Source: Flavivirga aquatica (GTDB taxonomy: Bacteria > Bacteroidota > Bacteroidia > Flavobacteriales > Flavobacteriaceae). From it: 64,000 bases of DNA. The notes under the pieces are model-generated. The model was given only the letters and a program-made list of their open reading frames with translations, was not told the origin of the DNA and did not search any database. The translations under genes and the position numbers were made by a program. The stretch covers positions 1 to 64,000 of the forward strand of contig NZ_MDJD01000048.1 in the NCBI RefSeq assembly GCF_001747085.1, in the 5' to 3' direction. Positions 1 to 7,823 of the stretch are shown one piece after another. How positions within the stretch are numbered: position 1 is the stretch's first letter; every line of letters starts with the position of its first letter.

Positions 1-47
1 GACATCTTGTGAGTGAGAAATATTGTTATCTTAGCAAGGTCGAAAGA

Positions 48-60
48 CATACGTTCTTTA
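48..60 (+). repeat. Rhs-tip upstream word, copy 1
   Basis: CATACGTTCTTTA. The same word occurs at 12081 and 19046, each time 45-80 bases before a headless Rhs core. Flanking bases are less conserved, although copies 1 and 3 also share an A/T-rich stretch ending in TTTTGA. It could be a recombination boundary or a regulatory site; the function is unknown. Confidence 0.6.
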
Positions 61-126
61 ATAAAATTTTGAAAATAAGGCTTTAGGGAAAATCGGTCGA
101 CTGCTTCAAAAAAAGCGTAAGATTAG

Positions 127-1167
127 TTTTCATTTGGTTCTCTTTTACTAGGGAGACACGGAAACAGTTCGGATTATCGCTACGGATTTCAAGGACAGGA
201 AATAGATAATGAGGTTAAAGGAGAAGGAAATTCTTTGAACTATAAGTATAGAATGCATGACCCAAGGGTGGGTAGGTTTTTTTCGGTTGACCCTTTGTTT
301 AGTAAGTATAGTATGTTAAGCCCATATGCATTTAGTGGGAATAGAGTCATAGCTAATAATGAGTTAGAAGGATTAGAACCAACAGATTCTAAAATACATT
401 GGAAAAGACTTACTCCTGAGCAAGAAAAGAAAAAATTGGGTAAAGACATAAAGAATGCTGTAATGTTTAAAACAGTAGGCTTACATGGTTTAAAAGAATC
501 GAAGTGGTGGACAATTCCTACACGAGAAGATGTTTATGTTTTAATGACATATGACATTACAGGTGGAAATGATGAGTTATATCATCATTATTATGATAAA
601 ACAGCTCAAGACTGGATAAGATTTGACCCTAATAATATTGGAGCTAATGCTGAAGAGGTTGTAGATTTTGCCACATATTCTATTGGAGGAGCAGCTACAA
701 TCGTCGGAGGGTTAATAGTAATAGAGGCAATTGGTTGGGCTACTTTTACAGAATTTGTTGTTGAGGAAGCAGTTGAATATGCGGTAGAGGCAGCTACAGG
801 TTTTCCAGTTATTAACCCAAAAGACATTAAAGATGGAGTTGGAATTATTTATAGGAGATTTAATAAAAAGACAGGGAAGTATTATATTGGGCAAACCAAA
901 AGTAAGGCAAGATATGATAAAAGAATAGAAGAACATTATGATAATAACCCAGATGCAGACTTTGAATTTGACGTAATCGGTACTGCGGAGCCGGGAACTA
1001 AACTAGATGTGTTGGAAGAAGATTTTATAAGACAAGCAGGAATTCCAACAACTAAAAAAACTAAAGCTAATGGAACAGCAACTATAGAAAACAAAAGGTA
1101 TCAAATGAACGATAAGAAATATAAAGAAAATGGAGGAAAACAAGAGAAGCAAGAGGGGTCGTATTAA
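127..1167 (+). CDS. Headless Rhs tip 1 with C-terminal GIY-YIG nuclease toxin domain
   Basis: This is the C-terminal end of a Bacteroidetes Rhs protein without its upstream barrel. The frame is open from a TAG at 124-126; no ATG precedes the core and the first likely alternative start is TTG at 235. The conserved core runs from YRYGFQGQE through [12 protein letters not shown] to NELEGLE. It is followed by a variable region with a hydrophobic stretch and then, about residue 200 counted from 235, a GIY-YIG-like nuclease: GIIYRR, then TGKYYIGQT, a downstream Arg and an EEH. Such domains act as DNA-cleaving polymorphic toxins. The immunity-type gene starts 14 bases downstream. Without a start or a delivery domain it is probably a silent donor cassette rather than an expressed toxin, which is inference. 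Family assignment of the core is sure; of the nuclease, likely. Confidence 0.75.
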   Translation, partial: FSFGSLLLGRHGNSSDYRYGFQGQEIDNEVKGEGNSLNYKYRMHDPRVGRFFSVDPLFSKYSMLSPYAFSGNRVIANNELEGLEPTDSKIHWKRLTPEQEKKKLGKDIKNAVMFKTVGLHGLKESKWWTIPTREDVYVLMTYDITGGNDELYHHYYDKTAQDWIRFDPNNIGANAEEVVDFATYSIGGAATIVGGLIVIEAIGWATFTEFVVEEAVEYAVEAATGFPVINPKDIKDGVGIIYRRFNKKTGKYYIGQTKSKARYDKRIEEHYDNNPDADFEFDVIGTAEPGTKLDVLEEDFIRQAGIPTTKKTKANGTATIENKRYQMNDKKYKENGGKQEKQEGSY

Positions 1168-1181
1168 CTATAATAGAAGTT

Positions 1182-1649
1182 ATGAAAAGAAATAAAATAG
1201 AAACGGGAAGTTTATTTTCTTTTGAAATAGAAAAAAACAAGTATGCTTTCGGACAGGTAATTCATAAAGAAGGAAGGGCTATTACTGTTGTTGTCTTTAA
1301 CTTATTATCTGATGAAAAAGATAAATTCAATTTAGATGAGTTTTCTGCTGATAAAATCATTTTAACTTTGACAACAATGCAAAATTTTTTCAAATTAGGA
1401 AGGTGGTTTTTATTAGAAAAATTAAGTGTTATATATAAGGATTTTCTTAAGACTAAATTTAAGGTTATGACTCCAGAAGGTCTTTTTTCCATTAATCATA
1501 AAGGTGAAATTTTGCATAAGATATCAGAAAGTGAAGCAAAAAACTTACCATATATGAAAAATGTCTCTCCTTCTGTTGTAGTTAATACTTCTAAAGCTTT
1601 TTTTGGCGTTATACCAAAAGAAGAGTATTATGAGAATTTTTTAATATAA
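1182..1649 (+). CDS. Probable immunity protein for tip 1 (Imm26-like)
   Basis: A 155-residue cytoplasmic protein with no signal peptide or membrane segment. Its N-terminal pattern, G-SLFSFEIEKNKYAFGQV followed by a strand ending VVVFN, resembles the Imm26 family of polymorphic-toxin immunity proteins (G-x-v-f-x-I-P-l-x-d-g-x-y-a-x-G-x-v). It lies 14 bases after the GIY-YIG tip and is followed by a terminator, as expected for a toxin/immunity pair. Its job would be to bind and block the cognate nuclease. The immunity role rests mainly on position; the Imm26 resemblance was read by eye. Confidence 0.6.
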   Translation: MKRNKIETGSLFSFEIEKNKYAFGQVIHKEGRAITVVVFNLLSDEKDKFNLDEFSADKIILTLTTMQNFFKLGRWFLLEKLSVIYKDFLKTKFKVMTPEGLFSINHKGEILHKISESEAKNLPYMKNVSPSVVVNTSKAFFGVIPKEEYYENFLI

Positions 1650-1729
1650 AATGAGGTAATGTTTTCTTAGCTAGTCTGTGACTAGTGATAGTAAGCAAAG
1701 TAAATAATAATAACATTATAATTTTAATT

Positions 1730-1765
1730 AAAAACGGGTATAACTTTTATGCTCGTTTTTTTTAT
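1730..1765 (+). terminator. Rho-independent terminator after immunity gene 1
   Basis: AAAACGGGTATAA, a CTT loop, then TTATGCTCGTTTT with a run of T. It closes the tip 1/immunity 1 unit. Confidence 0.65.
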
Positions 1766-1881
1766 GCGGTGAATATTTTAAGGTTTGACCAATTGGTCTA
1801 AGGTTAAATAATCGAAGTGACTACTCATCAATTAGCTTGAAGAACTCAGATATTTCAATTTCTAGGAAAACCATTTATTTT

Positions 1882-2106
1882 TTATTTGAATCCATCACCA
1901 AAGAATTCTTCCATACTCAGGTTAAAATAATCTGCAATTTTATAAATAGTAGTATACGATGCATCTCGCTTACCTTGTTCAATTCTACCAAAATGTATTC
2001 CAGTATCATTATAAGCCTGTTCTTGGGTTAATTTGTTAGCAGTTCTAAGCTGTTTAACGCGTTTTGCTAATAAAATTAATAATGATTTGTTATTGAATGC
2101 TTTCAT
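1882..2106 (-). CDS. XRE-family helix-turn-helix regulator
   Basis: A small Cro/cI-type repressor: helix-turn-helix around VKQLRTANKLTQEQAYNDTG, IHFGRIEQGKRD, then IADYFNLSMEEFF. I place the start at ATG 2104-2106 (74 residues). The frame stays open to another ATG at 2181, but that extension would be encoded by a stretch holding two operator-like palindromes ATGAC-N6-GTCAT, and would leave only 13 bases to the divergent gene at 2195. The protein probably represses itself and that divergent gene. It is divergent from the zinc-ribbon/lipoprotein group and convergent with the tip 1 unit. The family is certain; target and start are inferred. Confidence 0.8.
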   Translation of the reverse strand: MKAFNNKSLLILLAKRVKQLRTANKLTQEQAYNDTGIHFGRIEQGKRDASYTTIYKIADYFNLSMEEFFGDGFK

Positions 2107-2156
2107 GACAACAAGGTCATTTATTCTCAAATCATTTATAATGACCGTAGAGTCAT
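2105..2156. promoter_or_regulatory. Two operator-like palindromes ATGAC-N6-GTCAT
   Basis: Identical-architecture sites at 2105-2120 and 2141-2156, 36 bases apart start to start, between the XRE gene and the divergent zinc-ribbon gene. The right site lies just upstream of the TATATTTG -7 box at 2167, near the expected -33 position; the left site overlaps the preferred XRE start codon. This is the usual layout for autoregulation. Confidence 0.6.
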
Positions 2157-2166
2157 TAATTTTCTC

Positions 2167-2174
2167 TATATTTG
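2167..2174 (+). promoter_or_regulatory. -7 box of the zinc-ribbon gene promoter
   Basis: TATATTTG fits the Bacteroidetes -7 consensus TAnnTTTG and sits about 20 bases before ATG 2195. No TTTG -33 element is clear; that position is near the right operator palindrome. Confidence 0.5.
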
Positions 2175-2194
2175 AATCCACAAATTAATATATC

Positions 2195-2500
2195 ATGGAA
2201 AAACCTACCACCAAATCCAACGAAAACGAAAACTACTGGGGTTATATTTTATTCTCAGCAATAGCCTTAATTTGTACCTTAAACTCAGGTTATATCTATC
2301 AATTTCTAGCTGGTGATAACGATTCTAATCACAACAGAACTTACCAAAGTACTACCATAGATAAAAAGGAAACCGAATCCAAAGAAAAAATATATACATG
2401 TAGTATTTGCAGTAAAGAAACAGGCAAGCATGCAGACCAAATGTGGAAAGGAAAATGCTATATGTGCTATGAAGCCACAAAGAAAAAACGTAACCACTAA
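2195..2500 (+). CDS. Small membrane-anchored zinc-ribbon protein
   Basis: 101 residues. After a polar N-terminus there is one hydrophobic segment (about residues 15-35, YILFSAIALICTLNSGYIY), a hydrophilic linker, then a Cys4 zinc-ribbon-like end: CSICSKETGKHADQMWKGKC followed by YMCYE. I do not recognise a named family. The next reading frame (2519-2749) has the same Cys-rich tail design, so the two look like related siblings. It is the first gene of a group ending with the lipoprotein at 2778 and is probably under the XRE operator. The function is unknown; the tail may bind zinc. Confidence 0.6.
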   Translation: MEKPTTKSNENENYWGYILFSAIALICTLNSGYIYQFLAGDNDSNHNRTYQSTTIDKKETESKEKIYTCSICSKETGKHADQMWKGKCYMCYEATKKKRNH

Positions 2501-2518
2501 TTTCTAACTACTTAAAAA

Positions 2519-2749
2519 ATGAAAAAAATATTATTAGTAGTTGCTGTGTTGTTTTTCATAGCTCACCAATGCGATAAAGGCTTATGAAGTTCATCCAATG
2601 AAACCGAAAAAAAGCACTGTAAACGCTGTTCTAAAGACTTAACTAACGATGTCAATAGAATATATTCAAATGGTGGATACTATTGTACACCATGCTGGAA
2701 GACAGTCCAGCGAGAAATACAACAGGAACTCAAATATCAAGGCTATTAA
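2519..2749 (+). pseudogene. Zinc-ribbon lipoprotein gene interrupted by an in-frame TGA
   Basis: Reading from ATG 2519 gives a lipoprotein signal (MKKILLVVAVLFFIAHQC) and DKGL, then TGA at 2585-2587. The same frame then continues without another stop to TAA at 2747 and encodes HCKRCSKDL and YYCTPCWK, two Cys pairs like those of the upstream gene. It reads as a 76-codon gene broken by one nonsense codon. It could be a real mutation, a sequencing error or readthrough. Too short for ordinary gene callers. Confidence 0.6.
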
Positions 2750-2777
2750 ACATTAAACCCAAATAAATTAAAAACAC

Positions 2778-3380
2778 ATGAAAACATTCAAAATTCTTAA
2801 CCTAATTATTGCATCATTAATATTAGTAATAAGTTCATGCAGTAGTGATGATGATTCCAATAGTGATGAAAATAACAGTACCGATTGCGGTTACAAAACC
2901 ATCATTAGTAATACTTATTCTCAAATACCAGTTACAGGAACTACTATAAACGTCAACGATATACCAGACAGAAACCTACCCGTAACCTTTCAAATTGTTG
3001 AAACTACGACCGAAAAAGAATTATTTGGTACAGACGGACAAATACGTAATGACAATGGTAACACCTATTACAAAATAAAAGTATTGAATATCGATTCAGC
3101 CACTAATACAGTCGATTTAATGACATTAAATGACAGCGACTATGAGATAACCTACCATAGTGAACGTTCTGCATCAGATTGTCTGCTAAGCATCCCTAGC
3201 ACCAATAATGGTGGCAGTTTTATGGTTAATTACTTTGATTTGGTACAATGCCAAGGTGCTGGTAAAAATTACCTAGAAATAGTCGATAACGGTAACACCA
3301 TAGACATCACCCACCATTGCGGATTAATAGATACTAGCGATGGTGGAACTGAAACCGTTACCTATTATAAAATGAATTGA
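2778..3380 (+). CDS. Lipoprotein of unknown function
   Basis: 200 residues. A type II signal (hydrophobic stretch ending LVISSC) is followed by a Ser/Asp-rich tether SSDDDSNSDENN, which in Bacteroidota is typical of lipoproteins. The mature part is beta-rich and has scattered cysteines (DCGYK, DCLL, QCQG, HHCG) that could form disulfides. No recognised domain. It is the last gene of the co-oriented group starting at 2195 and is followed by a bidirectional terminator. Confidence 0.65.
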   Translation: MKTFKILNLIIASLILVISSCSSDDDSNSDENNSTDCGYKTIISNTYSQIPVTGTTINVNDIPDRNLPVTFQIVETTTEKELFGTDGQIRNDNGNTYYKIKVLNIDSATNTVDLMTLNDSDYEITYHSERSASDCLLSIPSTNNGGSFMVNYFDLVQCQGAGKNYLEIVDNGNTIDITHHCGLIDTSDGGTETVTYYKMN

Positions 3381-3434
3381 GCTATTACCAATAAAGCGAG
3401 TTAATTAATAGCAATTAAAAAGTCTCTCACATGT

Positions 3435-3471
3435 AAAAGGTTAACAATACATCAATATTGTTAGCCTTTTT
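3435..3471. terminator. Bidirectional terminator between lipoprotein and primase genes
   Basis: AAAAGG-TTAACAATA, a short loop, TATTGTTA-GCCTTTTT. A on the left and T on the right let it serve the + strand lipoprotein and the - strand primase; its right arm overlaps the last codons of the primase. Confidence 0.65.
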
Positions 3472-4714
3472 GCTTATTAATATCATTAAACTCTTTTACA
3501 TAATCTTTAAAAACACTCCAATGACGTTTAACAGTAGCAATGCTCACTCCAGAACACTCAACTACATTTTTTTGAGTTATTTTCTTAAATAGGCTAAAAT
3601 CCCAATTCTCAATAGCATTATATATTTTTTGTTGTGATTTCTTTACACGTAGTTTACCCATTTCTCTATTGACTATAACCATCTTTTCTTCTCTAGTTAA
3701 TTTATACTTAGGATTAAAAAGTATCTTACGTTTACTATTATAGTGCATTACAAGTTTATTCTCCGAATGCATCTTGATAACACTATTAATAATGCGATGC
3801 ACTTCATTATCATTCAATGGAACAACACATCTATCATTAATAGTATTAGATATAGACTTTAGGAAATTAAAACCCTGTAAAGGGTTTAATAATTGATATT
3901 GAGATAATATAAAGAACATGGTACTATTACGTTTACCTTTAGGAACCCTCATAGGTATAAAAGGGTCACATATCATAACACTATTTTCACGTACTTCATA
4001 TATATCATCACTATTAATAAAATAATCATTGATATTATTAAAACGTATATGGGATGAATGAATACAAAAGGTATCATTCCTCCCTATACACTCTTTTCTT
4101 TTTTTAATACTATGGTTTGATACCTTTTTAGTTTCAATAGTAATATCATTAAAATTAGAAATATCACTATTGGTAACAATGTTATTATTTGTAGTAGTAA
4201 CAGCACTATATATAGTTGAATTGGGATTGAAATATAAATCAGGGTCGTAAGATAAAATAGTCTGTTGCGTAGCTTTTCTAGCATTGTTATCTAAATCAAT
4301 ATCCAATAAATAACCAATATGGTTGTAAGTATCACTAAAATTATCTTGTGTAACATTGTGAGTCTTTATTAAAATACCATAGCCAGTTGTAGATAAAGAT
4401 TTCCATTTAGCATATATAAAATCATTTTCTGGAATATCTTCAACATTATCAGCATCAAGATATATTAAGCCAGTAGAGTCTACTATATTTGCATTTGAGG
4501 CATAACCATTAAACTGGAAGTTAAAACGGTGCGTAGGAAGTTCTAGCTTTTTTATTTCATCATACTCATCATCAACTTTTGCATAAGTTCTGGCTTTTTG
4601 AATAATAGGTAGATGTTTATCACCATATTTTATTGTGTCTAGTATTTCCTCTACAGGATATGAATACCATATTTTAGGCGATTCACAATTTTTAAATTTT
4701 GAAATGTTGTACAT
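3461..4714 (-). CDS. BT4734/VirE-N-like primase-type replication protein
   Basis: 417 residues. The N-terminal half (about 1-175) looks like the BT4734-like domain found at the front of Bacteroidetes element replication proteins: STGLIYLDADNV with an acidic DAD and SLSTTGYGILIKT. The middle part, from MRVPKGKRNSTMFFILSQY to EVHRIINSVIKMH, resembles a primase C-terminal (PriCT) helical domain. A C-terminal helix-turn-helix-like stretch (VVECSGVSIATVKRHWSVF) could bind DNA. Such proteins usually serve plasmids or integrative elements. No relaxase, conjugation or partition gene accompanies it, so it may be the remains of an element. Domain calls are by eye. Confidence 0.6.
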   Translation of the reverse strand: MYNISKFKNCESPKIWYSYPVEEILDTIKYGDKHLPIIQKARTYAKVDDEYDEIKKLELPTHRFNFQFNGYASNANIVDSTGLIYLDADNVEDIPENDFIYAKWKSLSTTGYGILIKTHNVTQDNFSDTYNHIGYLLDIDLDNNARKATQQTILSYDPDLYFNPNSTIYSAVTTTNNNIVTNSDISNFNDITIETKKVSNHSIKKRKECIGRNDTFCIHSSHIRFNNINDYFINSDDIYEVRENSVMICDPFIPMRVPKGKRNSTMFFILSQYQLLNPLQGFNFLKSISNTINDRCVVPLNDNEVHRIINSVIKMHSENKLVMHYNSKRKILFNPKYKLTREEKMVIVNREMGKLRVKKSQQKIYNAIENWDFSLFKKITQKNVVECSGVSIATVKRHWSVFKDYVKEFNDINKQKG

Positions 4715-5364
4715 GTTTTTATCGGGGCATTATTTTTATGTTATTAATAGCATTAGTAAACTTTTGTTTACCAATGGTTATGAAGTACACAGCAATAAAA
4801 AAGCCTGAACCTTCATATCACTTGGTAAATATGAAAATACAGACTTTCTTTAGCTCCGATAAAAGCTATGTTTAAGTTTTTTTAATCAATATAATACCAA
4901 GTGTTTATTATAAATATGTTTGAAACAACTAAAAATCTATATATTTTGATTTTTTATAAACTTTTAGCAGTAAATACTCAATTATTCAAAGTATAAACAA
5001 ATTAAATAACAAAGTCAACTCCATAACCAATATAATAGTACCAAAACCGTACCTAAACGCAGTGTTTAAGGCTCCTTTCCGTTCCTAAATTTTCATATGC
5101 GTACCTGCAAACTAGATGGTATTAGGGCTAAAAAGCCTTAAATAGGTATTAAAATCGCCATTTTTAATGGTGGTCCTGCCTTCCTACCCCAGATTTACTG
5201 GGAAAATTGGGCTTTTACGCAACTCCCCGTTTATAAAGGCTTTAGGGGGCTTAAAAACGAATGCACTCTATGCCATTCATAAATCCCAGAAAAATTTTTC
5301 TAAAATTTTTTGGCTAAAAAAAATAGAGGCACTTGAATTTTCAACTACTTATATATAAAAGGAA
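4715..5364. other. 650-base non-coding stretch upstream of the primase gene
   Basis: No convincing gene. It holds distant inverted repeats: TTTTATCGG near 4718 against CCGATAAAA near 4856, and CACTTGGTA against TACCAAGTG about 90 bases apart. A denser GC block follows (about 5040-5260), a reading frame of which (5167-5358) lacks coding character. The position in front of a replication protein would suit a regulatory leader or an origin, but I see no iterons. Confidence 0.4.
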
Positions 5365-5523
5365 ATGACACTAAAAATTACATTAAATCAATTGGAAACA
5401 GTATTAAAAACCGAACCGATAAAACTACCGATAGTTTTTTCAGGAAGCATTGCTAAGAACGTTTCCAATATTATCAACAGGAACGGTTGTAGCTACGTCA
5501 GTAAACCAATCAGAATACTGTAA
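5365..5523 (+). CDS. Possible small protein overlapping the methyltransferase 3' end
   Basis: ATG preceded by AAAAGGAA opens 52 codons starting MTLKITLNQLETVLKTEP. The first 25 residues look protein-like. The rest runs antisense to the end of the cytosine methyltransferase, so the frame may be a truncated gene that fuses by chance with antisense sequence. No family recognised. Confidence 0.3.
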   Translation: MTLKITLNQLETVLKTEPIKLPIVFSGSIAKNVSNIINRNGCSYVSKPIRIL

Positions 5524-6414
5524 TAGCCATTTTATAGTTTCAAGATGATATGCATTACCTAAACATTTTAACCTAGCGGTAGGCTTCAAAATAGCTGTAT
5601 AATCATCAGGAATGGTCATGCAACGTTCCGCCTCGACTAAGGTAATAGGTCTGAATAAACGTTTAACAGATTCGTTATTTTCAATCTGCTCCAACTGTAT
5701 TTTTTTAAATCGTTTAGAAAGGTTACAATACTGTTCATCCAGATAAACTACATTATTTACCGAACGCAATAGGTGTCTGTACAAAGCCTTTACTGTTCTG
5801 CCAGAACCTCTAGTTAAAATACATTTACCTTTGGTGTTAGGTGGTAACATGCCGTTTTCTATTATATCGTTAAGATAAATACCTTTATCAGTTGGTTGTT
5901 TAATACCTTTCAAGTTTGTAAAGTATAATCTATTGCGTAATGCAGGACCTAAAAGCCCACTATTTATATTGATTGGCTCAACCCCAAGTAATTCAGTAAA
6001 GATTTGCCTGTCTTTGGCTGGCATAATTACATTTTCAAAAATGAAAATGCAATCGGGATTCTTTTCGCTGATAACATTTAAGATACGCACCGCATCATAA
6101 AAAACCGAGGACTTATCGCCTTCCAATCCAAGCCTATTTTTATTCATTACACTCAAATCCTGACAACTTGAAGAACACAGAAATAAATCCACTTTAGGTA
6201 ATGCGTGAGCATCAATGTTTCTTATATCTCCTAATTGGATTGTATTTGGAAAATGGTATTGAGTCACCGATATTGGATTTCGGTCTATCTCAGAACTATA
6301 ATGCCTTTTCACGGGAATACATAATTGCTTTAGTGCTAACTGACCAATTGAAATACCATCAAAGGCAGAGAAAACTGTTAAGCCAGTTTCGTTGGGATTA
6401 TCTGTACTATTCAT
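5440..6414 (-). CDS. Orphan DNA cytosine-5 methyltransferase (DNMT3-like)
   Basis: 324 residues, transferring methyl from S-adenosylmethionine to C5 of cytosine. Visible motifs: I, VFSAFDGISIGQ (residues about 14-25); IV, CSSSCQDLS (about 106); VI, FENV; VIII, LRNRLYF; X, LGNAYHLET near the C-terminus. The segment around motif IV resembles DNMT3 enzymes and phage relatives more than classic restriction methylases. The nearly invariant Pro before the catalytic Cys is Ser here. There is no neighbouring endonuclease, so it is likely an orphan enzyme for epigenetic control or anti-restriction of the island. It is divergent from the serine recombinase at 6736. The family is certain; activity is uncertain because of the Pro change. 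Confidence 0.85.
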   Translation of the reverse strand: MNSTDNPNETGLTVFSAFDGISIGQLALKQLCIPVKRHYSSEIDRNPISVTQYHFPNTIQLGDIRNIDAHALPKVDLFLCSSSCQDLSVMNKNRLGLEGDKSSVFYDAVRILNVISEKNPDCIFIFENVIMPAKDRQIFTELLGVEPININSGLLGPALRNRLYFTNLKGIKQPTDKGIYLNDIIENGMLPPNTKGKCILTRGSGRTVKALYRHLLRSVNNVVYLDEQYCNLSKRFKKIQLEQIENNESVKRLFRPITLVEAERCMTIPDDYTAILKPTARLKCLGNAYHLETIKWLLQYSDWFTDVATTVPVDNIGNVLSNAS

Positions 6415-6667
6415 AATATTCTTTATTAGTAAATAGTGCAGTTTGTTGCTTCCGCTGGAGAATTTTAAATTAATTGTAAACGCTCCAACCTCCCTGTTTA
6501 TGGTATATGTGACGGCATAACGGGGAAATCCGCATTATGCAGGGAATATTAAAAAACGCTGGTATGGTAACCTTGAAATGCCTACCCTTGAATAACTGAT
6601 ACAAAAAAAGGTATAGCATTTCCCGGCATGGCAATAAGCCCCGTAATCAGGGCAAAACACCAGTAAA

Positions 6668-6739
6668 ATGACTAAAAAATACGTTACACCTTTTTTTAGT
6701 ACGGCAAAAGCAAGATTAACAGTAAATTTAGAATTATGA
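6668..6739 (+). CDS. Possible 23-residue leader peptide of the serine recombinase
   Basis: ATG 6668 encodes MTKKYVTPFFSTAKARLTVN plus three residues and stops at TGA 6737-6739. That stop overlaps the recombinase start as ATGA. The overlap would suit translational coupling, but the frame is short and could be chance. The rest of the interval 6415-6667 shows no gene. Confidence 0.25.
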   Translation: MTKKYVTPFFSTAKARLTVNLEL

Positions 6740-7386
6740 TTCAAGTGGCAATTTTCGGAAGAACCAGTACCAACCAACAAGATTACAAAAGGCAGATTGT
6801 TGATATGCAAAAAATAGCCGATAGAAACAATTACGAAGTAGTATCGGTTATTACAGAAAAAATCAGCGGAGCAAAATCCAATGATGAACGTTCAGGAATC
6901 CAACAACTGTTAAATGAAGCTAAATCGGGTAAATTCCAAAAGGTCTTAATTTCAGAGGTATCGAGATTAGGAAGAAACGTACTTGGAACCCTAAGAGCCG
7001 TAAGCCAATTACATAGCTATGGTATTAGCATCTATTTCGGAGATTTGAATACCGAAACACTCAACGAGGATGGCGAAATGAATATGCAGACCGAAATGAT
7101 GTTGCACATGTTATCGTTATTTGCGAAAAACGAACGCAGAACTACGATTGAGCGTATAAAATCAGGTATGGCATTAGCTAAACAACGTGGTGTTCATTGT
7201 GGGCGACACAAAGGCACTACCGAAAGCAGAGAAAAATTCTTAACCAAATATCCAAAAGTGGTAGAAGGATTACTACGTCAATTCTCCACAAGAGAATGTG
7301 TCAAGCTTTATTCGGTATCATTGGGAACAGTTATGAAAATAAGAGGATATATAAAAGAAGATTTAGAGCTTTTGGAAGCGGCATAA
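6736..7386 (+). CDS. Small serine recombinase (resolvase/invertase family)
   Basis: 216 residues, the usual size for this family. The N-terminal catalytic domain has GRTSTNQQDYKRQ with the nucleophilic Ser and neighbouring Arg, EVSRLGRN with the catalytic Arg pair, and the E-helix ending ENERRTTIERIKSGM-like. The C-terminal helix-turn-helix (TRECVKLYSVSLGTVMKIRG) recognises the site. It would cut and rejoin DNA at short inverted-repeat sites to resolve cointegrates or invert a segment. It is divergent from the methyltransferase. The hairpin-bearing interval 7387-7823 downstream could hold its target. All key residues are present. Confidence 0.9.
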   Translation: MIQVAIFGRTSTNQQDYKRQIVDMQKIADRNNYEVVSVITEKISGAKSNDERSGIQQLLNEAKSGKFQKVLISEVSRLGRNVLGTLRAVSQLHSYGISIYFGDLNTETLNEDGEMNMQTEMMLHMLSLFAKNERRTTIERIKSGMALAKQRGVHCGRHKGTTESREKFLTKYPKVVEGLLRQFSTRECVKLYSVSLGTVMKIRGYIKEDLELLEAA

Positions 7387-7823
7387 TTGTTCTTTATACA
7401 AAAACAATATTAAACTGCAAAATATTTTTACAATTATTTTTAAAATAAAGTAAAATTTCCTTGCATTTTTGAACGAATTTATATATAATTGCTTTAATCG
7501 TGATTATTCTGGGTAAAACTTAGATTAATTACGTTTTACAGAAAAACTACTTTTTTCTGTTTTCAGATGTCTCTAAGGTTGATAGCCTTTTTGCTTCTCT
7601 AGTTTTATAAAATTCCGGAAAACAAGTTTTTGAAACTTACCGTTGCACTAGTTCAACTATATGCGACCAGCTATACCTATAGCTAAAATTGAAGTTTAAT
7701 TAAAAAAAGTCCTCAAAAGAGGCACAAAAAGAAATAGTAGTAAAAAACAAAAGTCCCGACTGGACCTCGGAACTTTTAAGTTTTTGATTATTAAAAATTC
7801 GGTTAAAAAAAATTAATAATGTA
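7387..7823. other. Non-coding interval with hairpins before recombinase module 1
   Basis: No gene seen. It contains a 16-base near-palindrome AGCTATACCTATAGCT (7669-7684), a small CCTC-AAAA-GAGG hairpin near 7712, and a stem-loop at 7749-7777 (AAAAGT-C-CCGA / TCGG-A-ACTTTT). These could be a resolvase site or a leader structure controlling module 1. Confidence 0.4.

Noticed and set aside
5167-5358. 63-codon reading frame in the GC-richer block before the methyltransferase
   Set aside because: No plausible ribosome site or family pattern; composition looks non-coding.
5440-6414. Restriction-modification system
   Set aside because: No endonuclease gene lies on either side; neighbours are a primase-type protein and a serine recombinase.
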